From the IMG/VR virus record IMGVR_UViG_3300035698_028676, positions 1 through 64,000 of that record: a stretch of DNA of 64,000 nucleotides. The stretch is one strand, 5' to 3'. Source of the stretch: a virus. Within the stretch, counting starts at the first letter, position 1; every line of letters starts with the position of its first letter. The notes below the pieces were generated by a model. That model ran no database searches. It was not told where the DNA came from and saw only the letters and a list, made by a program, of their open reading frames with translations. The translations under genes were made by a program, and so were the position numbers. This document shows positions 60,231 to 64,000 of the stretch, piece by piece.

Positions 60231-60262
60231 CTTTATAAATCTTTCGGTACTACTACATAGTA
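60231..60262 (-). promoter_or_regulatory. class A promoter for the S-layer-like gene
   Basis: Minus-strand BRE ACCGAAAG (60248-60241) and TATA ATTTATAAAG (60240-60231), with TACTA-TG-TAGTA at 60262-60251. Further palindromes at 60263-60278 (CTAACA/TGTTAG) and 60284-60298 (CGTTTC/GAAACG). The ATG is about 90 nt downstream, after GAAAGGGGG, so this leader is longer than the others. Confidence 0.75.
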
Positions 60263-60356
60263 CTAACATCAGTGTTAGTTCCACGTTTCTTCGAAACGCA
60301 GTAGTAGTTATACGCTTCTCTGAAACGTTATAATAAAATAACTAAAGTAAAAAGAT

Positions 60357-60381
60357 GGTATAGGGGTTTATCCCCTATACC
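60357..60381 (-). terminator. perfect hairpin terminator
   Basis: GGTATAGGGG-ATAAA-CCCCTATACC on the minus strand followed by a T-run. It ends the operon whose last gene stops at 60405. Confidence 0.75.
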
Positions 60382-60404
60382 ATAAAATCAAAAATACTTT
60401 AGCG

Positions 60405-60608
60405 TTATTGCCAAAATCCTCCCACGTCATTTCTTTCCTTCTTATACCTAGCATAAGCTTTGCCTATGTCCGCTCCGTGGAGCTCTAAGTCAGAAAAAAA
60501 AATCGCAAGATTAGTAGGATTCTTAAAATCCACGGTGTTCTTATATCTAACACTACCTGGACCATTCATCCCTTTCTCTTTCAACTTAACAGAAAGTACT
60601 ACTCCCAT
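60405..60608 (-). CDS. hypothetical protein, 67 aa
   Basis: Small soluble protein with FKNPTNLAIFFSDLELHGAD and AYARYKKERND. Follows the 189-aa gene by 1 nt. No family recognised. Confidence 0.5.
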   Translation of the reverse strand: MGVVLSVKLKEKGMNGPGSVRYKNTVDFKNPTNLAIFFSDLELHGADIGKAYARYKKERNDVGGFWQ

Positions 60609-60609
60609 C

Positions 60610-61179
60610 TTATTTCATAAAAAGAACTATCACAACAACTACTACTGCAATAACTCCTGCAATTACCATACCATTCTTATTGGTATCAGCAGAATCTTTG
60701 TTCTTTTGAACAGCACCAAGAACTGCCTTTATTAAAGGTACATCTCCATCTGTATCATCTCCTCTTGCTCTAACTTGCTCGTAATCATCATTAGACACTG
60801 GGTGTCTATCTATCTCACGAAGTATATAACAAGAATCTTTACCAAGCCTCCATATCTTATCTGGATTAAGCTTATGTACCTTATTTGCTACAACAACCAA
60901 GTTCCCACTAATTATCTTAGAAAGAATAAACTTCACCTCGTAGTTCACAGTCAAATACTGCACAACTACATATCCAGGTTTCTTTTTCTTCTTCTTCATT
61001 AGCTTCTTAAGAATCTTGGGTGTCTTATTACCTTTAGCAGTCTTCTTATCTTTGCTTTTAAGGATAATTATCTCCTTCTTTAATCTCTGTACTTTATTTA
61101 AGGAATCAGATAAACCCGCCTTAGCGGGCATACCTATATCCCTTCTACCTTGTATATTTTCCATATTATTGTTTACCAT
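60610..61179 (-). CDS. C-terminally anchored basic protein, 189 aa
   Basis: Basic coiled-coil region (LNKVQRLKKEIIILKSKDKK), a core KPGYVVVQYLTVNYEVKFIL, SGNLVVVANKVHKLNPDKIW, REIDRHPVSNDDYEQVRARG, and one C-terminal membrane helix (MVIAGVIAVVVVVIVLFMK). The tail-anchored layout suits a protein linking the membrane to an internal complex. Operon-mate of 61179. Confidence 0.6.
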   Translation of the reverse strand: MVNNNMENIQGRRDIGMPAKAGLSDSLNKVQRLKKEIIILKSKDKKTAKGNKTPKILKKLMKKKKKKPGYVVVQYLTVNYEVKFILSKIISGNLVVVANKVHKLNPDKIWRLGKDSCYILREIDRHPVSNDDYEQVRARGDDTDGDVPLIKAVLGAVQKNKDSADTNKNGMVIAGVIAVVVVVIVLFMK

Positions 61180-61652
61180 CAGAAAATCTTTCTTTTCTTC
61201 TGGGATGGCTGTTTGAGTGCGTCTGGCAACTCTCTATTCTCATCCTTTGCCTTAACTCTTCTAGACGTAACAACAATCTGCGGTAAGAATCCACCTTTAC
61301 TTAATGAAGTGCTAGTAATTATCTCAGCTTGAGCTATAAAAAACTTAGCAAATCCGTGATGTCCTAAAGTAGTAGCTAGTAATGCAATCTTCTGACAGTC
61401 TCTAACTGACAAGTTTAACATACCTAACTCGCTCTTACTTAAGTTCGCGATCTTACTGGAGTCAGACTTATTAACCATCTTCCAAAAGAGAGAGAATAAA
61501 TCATCTTTCTTTTCATATGCTGGTGTTAAGTCCTCTCCCCAATCTCGTTGTTTCTCCATAGAATCCATAGCCATATCATCTTCCATATCATCCATTTGAT
61601 CTTCAGACATGATATCTTCTCCGCTATACTCATCTATATTTTCCTCAGCCAC
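61179..61652 (-). CDS. acidic/helical protein, 157 aa, GTG start
   Basis: GTG start at 61652 with GAAAGGGGG 10 nt upstream. Acidic N-terminus (SEDQMDDMEDDMAMDSMEK), then a helical core with KSELGMLNLSVRDCQKIALL, LGHHGFAKFFIAQAEIITST. I recall similar cores from archaeal virus and plasmid proteins. First gene of a three-gene operon. Confidence 0.6.
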   Translation of the reverse strand: MAEENIDEYSGEDIMSEDQMDDMEDDMAMDSMEKQRDWGEDLTPAYEKKDDLFSLFWKMVNKSDSSKIANLSKSELGMLNLSVRDCQKIALLATTLGHHGFAKFFIAQAEIITSTSLSKGGFLPQIVVTSRRVKAKDENRELPDALKQPSQKKRKIF

Positions 61653-61710
61653 TTTTCCAAATACCCCCTTTCATTAAATGTTGAATGTCAATATTTATAA
61701 TAACGGAGTG

Positions 61711-61725
61711 GACGGCTCTGCCGAC
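61711..61725. repeat. GACGGCTCTGCCGAC palindromic repeat, copy 2
   Basis: Same sequence as at 51376-51390, here intergenic upstream of the GTG-start gene. The 109-nt gap also contains a weak TATA-like stretch (about 61691-61701). Confidence 0.65.
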
Positions 61726-61761
61726 ATAAGGATTTTCCTTATTCATTTGTTTGATTTTCAT

Positions 61762-62010
61762 TTATTCATCCCAACTATCCAAATTTATTAGAGGAGATAA
61801 GATCGCTAAAATCCCAACTCCTATTTGTATAACTGCTAAACCTTGTGTAACAAAATTATTAATTCCTTCTAATCCGCTCACCATAATGTAAACTGACATT
61901 AAAAGTAAACCACATCCTGCAAGAAAAATTAATATATCGTTTTCATTGGCTGCTCCAAAAACAAAAAGAGCCCACATAAAGATTAATATCAATGATATTG
62001 TTCCTATCAT
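61762..62010 (-). CDS. membrane protein, 82 aa
   Basis: Three hydrophobic segments (about 4-21, 26-45 and 55-74). Translationally coupled to the 217-aa gene (TAATG), whose membrane part it resembles in pattern (ILIFxxGCxxLLMxxYM), suggesting partial duplication. Confidence 0.6.
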   Translation of the reverse strand: MIGTISLILIFMWALFVFGAANENDILIFLAGCGLLLMSVYIMVSGLEGINNFVTQGLAVIQIGVGILAILSPLINLDSWDE

Positions 62011-62663
62011 TAAAAACCACCTCCTTTTCCACCGAAAAGGTTGACGGCAGAGCCGACTCCTTCATATTCATATCCTTCATACTCATTCTCTTCCATAAAT
62101 CTAATACTAGGAATTATTGTTAAAATAAGGGCAAGTCCAATTAGTATCCATGCTAATGGATAGACCCACCAATTAGTAACTCCATAAACAGTAATCCCTT
62201 CTTTAAACATATAGATACCCATTAATAATGGGAAGCACCCTGATATAAATATTAAAATATTACTTCCTTTATATACACCAGTTACAAATAGAATAAAAAA
62301 TATCACACCCATTATAAGCCATAAATTAAATCCAGGCTCATCTTCTTCTGTCCCCATATTAAGATTAATTGTTGCTGAGTAATTGTTACATGTAACTGTA
62401 ATACTATATGTTGCGATTGCAGTTTGGTTAAAGGTGAAGTTATTTGTACCATCGCCTAATGGGGTCAATCCAACACTATAATTCATATCAGAATCATTTA
62501 TATTTAAAACTGATGCATTGCATCCTACACTCGCATTAAAAACTGGAGTTATAACTTCACATGGCGAGTTCCAATATTCCATATTATCCTGACACTCATA
62601 AGCACCAACGGTAGCAAGAGACATTGCTAAGATAAATAGCATTAAAAAATTATTAATTTGCAT
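62010..62663 (-). CDS. exported protein with C-terminal membrane domain, 217 aa
   Basis: Signal peptide (FLMLFILAMSLATVGAYEC), an ectodomain with about eight sequons (NAS, NDS, NYS, NFT, NQT), three membrane helices from ~112 and a Gly-rich end. Near its 3' end GVGSAV is encoded by the GC-rich palindrome at 62043-62057. Confidence 0.6.
   Translation of the reverse strand: MQINNFLMLFILAMSLATVGAYECQDNMEYWNSPCEVITPVFNASVGCNASVLNINDSDMNYSVGLTPLGDGTNNFTFNQTAIATYSITVTCNNYSATINLNMGTEEDEPGFNLWLIMGVIFFILFVTGVYKGSNILIFISGCFPLLMGIYMFKEGITVYGVTNWWVYPLAWILIGLALILTIIPSIRFMEENEYEGYEYEGVGSAVNLFGGKGGGF
62043..62057. repeat. GACGGCAGAGCCGAC palindromic repeat, copy 3
   Basis: Inverted core (CGGCAGAGCCG) of the copies at 51376 and 61711, inside the coding end of the 217-aa membrane protein. 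Confidence 0.6.
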
Positions 62664-63045
62664 TTATAACTCCTCCAGAATTTACCCATATAATTGAATC
62701 ATTTCCGGGGTCTCCCAAATCAGAAGTATTAATTATTGCCGCAACAGTAAAGTTACCAGAATTAATAAAACTTAATTTCCCAGTTCCTAAATAACAGTCA
62801 TCATTTATAATACAATAATCTGACATATCAGCTTCCCATGCATTATTTAATCCTACACAGGTGCAAGTATCACAAGCCTCACTTTCTCCAAGGGTAAAAT
62901 TAATAGAATCATAAGTTGGTGCAGTATAGCCAGAGCAAAGTGTAAAGTTTATTGAGTCATAAGTTGGCGCGGTATAAGAACTACTAAAACTTAACATACT
63001 AATTAACCCAATTACTATAATTAATAATAGGTTCTGTTTCAACAT
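62653..63045 (-). CDS. secreted protein with internal repeat, 130 aa
   Basis: Signal peptide (LLLIIVIGLISMLSFSSS), then two copies of YTAPTYDSINFTL separated by four residues, and a small Cys-rich domain (CDTCTCVGL, DYCIINDDCYLG) with sequons. A short lectin-like surface module. Confidence 0.55.
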   Translation of the reverse strand: MLKQNLLLIIVIGLISMLSFSSSYTAPTYDSINFTLCSGYTAPTYDSINFTLGESEACDTCTCVGLNNAWEADMSDYCIINDDCYLGTGKLSFINSGNFTVAAIINTSDLGDPGNDSIIWVNSGGVINAN

Positions 63046-64000
63046 GTTCCACTTATCCCCTTTTTTAATTGTCCGATTATTGTATCGTTATCATTATATG
63101 CTCCTGCCATATATGTGTTTGTTGAGTTTGGTACACCAACGCTCCATAACCCATTTGAATCTGTAATGTTTTGGTAATATTCTGATATATTATATTGGTT
63201 CCATACTGTTACGTTTGCTGCTACTATCGCGTTGTCTGCTTCGTCTAATACGTATCCTGAGAATTGGCAGTTTACTATTGGTACATAAGTCAAATATCTA
63301 ATAATAACAACACCAGAACCACCATTTCCTCCATCATACTTAACTCCATTAGCACTAGCACCTCCTCCTCCGCCTCCAAGTCCATTAGTTCCATCAGTTC
63401 CATCACCATTATTACCACCAGCACCTCCTCCTCCAGAACCACCAGCTCCACCAAGTTTACTTCTATAATCATCAGCTCCAGCTCCGCCACCACCAGCATA
63501 AGTAACAGCAGTACCAGTTATTGAGTTTGAAACTCCATCACCACCATCTCCACCATTACCAGATGCTCCATCACCACCTACTTCACTAGCACCTCCTCCT
63601 CCACCACCACCAAAATTATCCCCATTACCGCCACCAGCATAACCTTGACCAGCAGTTCCAGCACCACCAGCACCATTATAATAACCACCTCCACCGCTTC
63701 CACCAGTAGTTCCACCGCCTGGAGCTAAATAAACACCACCACCAACAGCAGTTTTAGTATCAAATACAGAATCATCTCCCTCTTGAACATTAGTTGCGTC
63801 AGTAGATCCACTACCACCATCACCAACAGTAATACTATAATTTTGTTCAGTTACTGTGAATACTGCATCATATAATAGCCCACCAGCTCCACCACCTCCA
63901 CCTACTGAATAACCACCACCGCCACCTCCAGCGACAACTAAAACACTAACATTTTGAGAATCTCCTGTCCAACTAAATGTTCCACTAGATGTAAAAGTGG
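63039..64000 (-). CDS. partial glycine-rich fibre/adhesin-like protein
   Basis: The frame is open to the right window edge; at least 320 residues with the N-terminus missing. It has VLVVAGGGGGG, then about 150 residues of Gly-rich sequence and GGNGGSGVVIIRY, the characteristic closing of the Gly-rich domain of phage tail fibres. After it comes NCQFSGYVLDEADNAIVAAN, a small carboxypeptidase-regulatory-like domain. Likely a receptor-binding or fibre protein. Confidence 0.75.
   Translation of the reverse strand, partial: TFTSSGTFSWTGDSQNVSVLVVAGGGGGGYSVGGGGGAGGLLYDAVFTVTEQNYSITVGDGGSGSTDATNVQEGDDSVFDTKTAVGGGVYLAPGGGTTGGSGGGGYYNGAGGAGTAGQGYAGGGNGDNFGGGGGGGASEVGGDGASGNGGDGGDGVSNSITGTAVTYAGGGGAGADDYRSKLGGAGGSGGGGAGGNNGDGTDGTNGLGGGGGGASANGVKYDGGNGGSGVVIIRYLTYVPIVNCQFSGYVLDEADNAIVAANVTVWNQYNISEYYQNITDSNGLWSVGVPNSTNTYMAGAYNDNDTIIGQLKKGISGTC

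Noticed and set aside
63264-63524. Ser/Thr/Ile-rich plus-strand frame at the right end, and a Leu/Glu-rich minus frame at 63290-63499
   Set aside because: Both are other frames of the glycine-rich fibre gene, whose frame is open to the window edge and gives recognisable domain edges.
1-64000. Ordinary chromosome of a DPANN archaeon
   Set aside because: Not fully excluded, but no ribosomal, RNA-polymerase, central metabolism or replication gene occurs in 64 kb, while recombinase, homing endonucleases, fibre and identical late promoters do.

Overview
This 64 kb, AT-rich window looks archaeal. Ten sites show a purine-rich BRE (A/T-CCGAAAGG-like) abutting a TTTATAAA box about 21-27 nt before an ATG. 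Several transcripts look leaderless, while other genes have strong GGAGG Shine-Dalgarno sites. There is an AglB/STT3-type oligosaccharyltransferase, an S-layer-like protein of the kind I associate with small-genome (DPANN-type) archaea, and a tRNA-Val(TAC). No housekeeping genes are seen in 64 kb. There are many overlapping small genes, a tyrosine recombinase, several homing-type endonucleases, a phage-style glycine-rich fibre and operons of membrane-anchored ectodomain proteins. I read it as part of a large archaeal virus, provirus or virus-like element, probably of a DPANN-type host. No capsid, portal, terminase, polymerase or helicase is recognisable, so a chromosomal island remains possible.

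Layout: (1) 0-6.7 kb, plus strand: small hypothetical genes, SLOG and HNH proteins, an SPFH protein, a 48-aa glycyl-radical-like fragment, a LAGLIDADG endonuclease, a tyrosine recombinase and an OB-fold-like DNA-binding protein. (2) 6.8-32.4 kb, plus strand: a long glycan/surface cluster with two radical SAM-SPASM enzymes, tRNA-Val, a Nudix hydrolase, three methyltransferases plus an FkbM methyltransferase, fucosyltransferase-like, GT4, GT39, GT2 and capsule-type glycosyltransferases, an HldE-like kinase/nucleotidyltransferase, an HldD-like epimerase, a second epimerase, a cupin, secreted proteins and the oligosaccharyltransferase. (3) 32.4-35.7 kb, plus strand: small membrane or acidic proteins and a winged-helix-like protein. 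(4) 35.8-64 kb, almost all minus strand: a virion-like module with four proteins sharing a DxDxDG...DCKP motif, a 1720-aa glycosylation-sequon-rich Ig/LamG protein, a 1052-aa membrane-anchored ectodomain protein, a 1828-aa repeat protein, an S-layer-like protein, further membrane proteins and a partial glycine-rich fibre.

Two promoter classes are visible. One, often preceded by a TACTAC-N3-GTAGTA dyad, drives region 1-3 operons, one HNH endonuclease at 49.8 kb and the minus-strand S-layer gene. The other is a 38-bp sequence present three times without any difference (39335, 49579, 57682), each heading a minus-strand structural operon and abutting a TAAT-N12-ATTA dyad. At 57.7 kb that dyad opens an array with an exact 42-bp period. 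The simplest functional reading is an element that makes its own heptose-containing glycan, transfers it with its own oligosaccharyltransferase to its sequon-rich surface proteins and/or an S-layer protein, and expresses structural proteins from a separate co-regulated promoter set.
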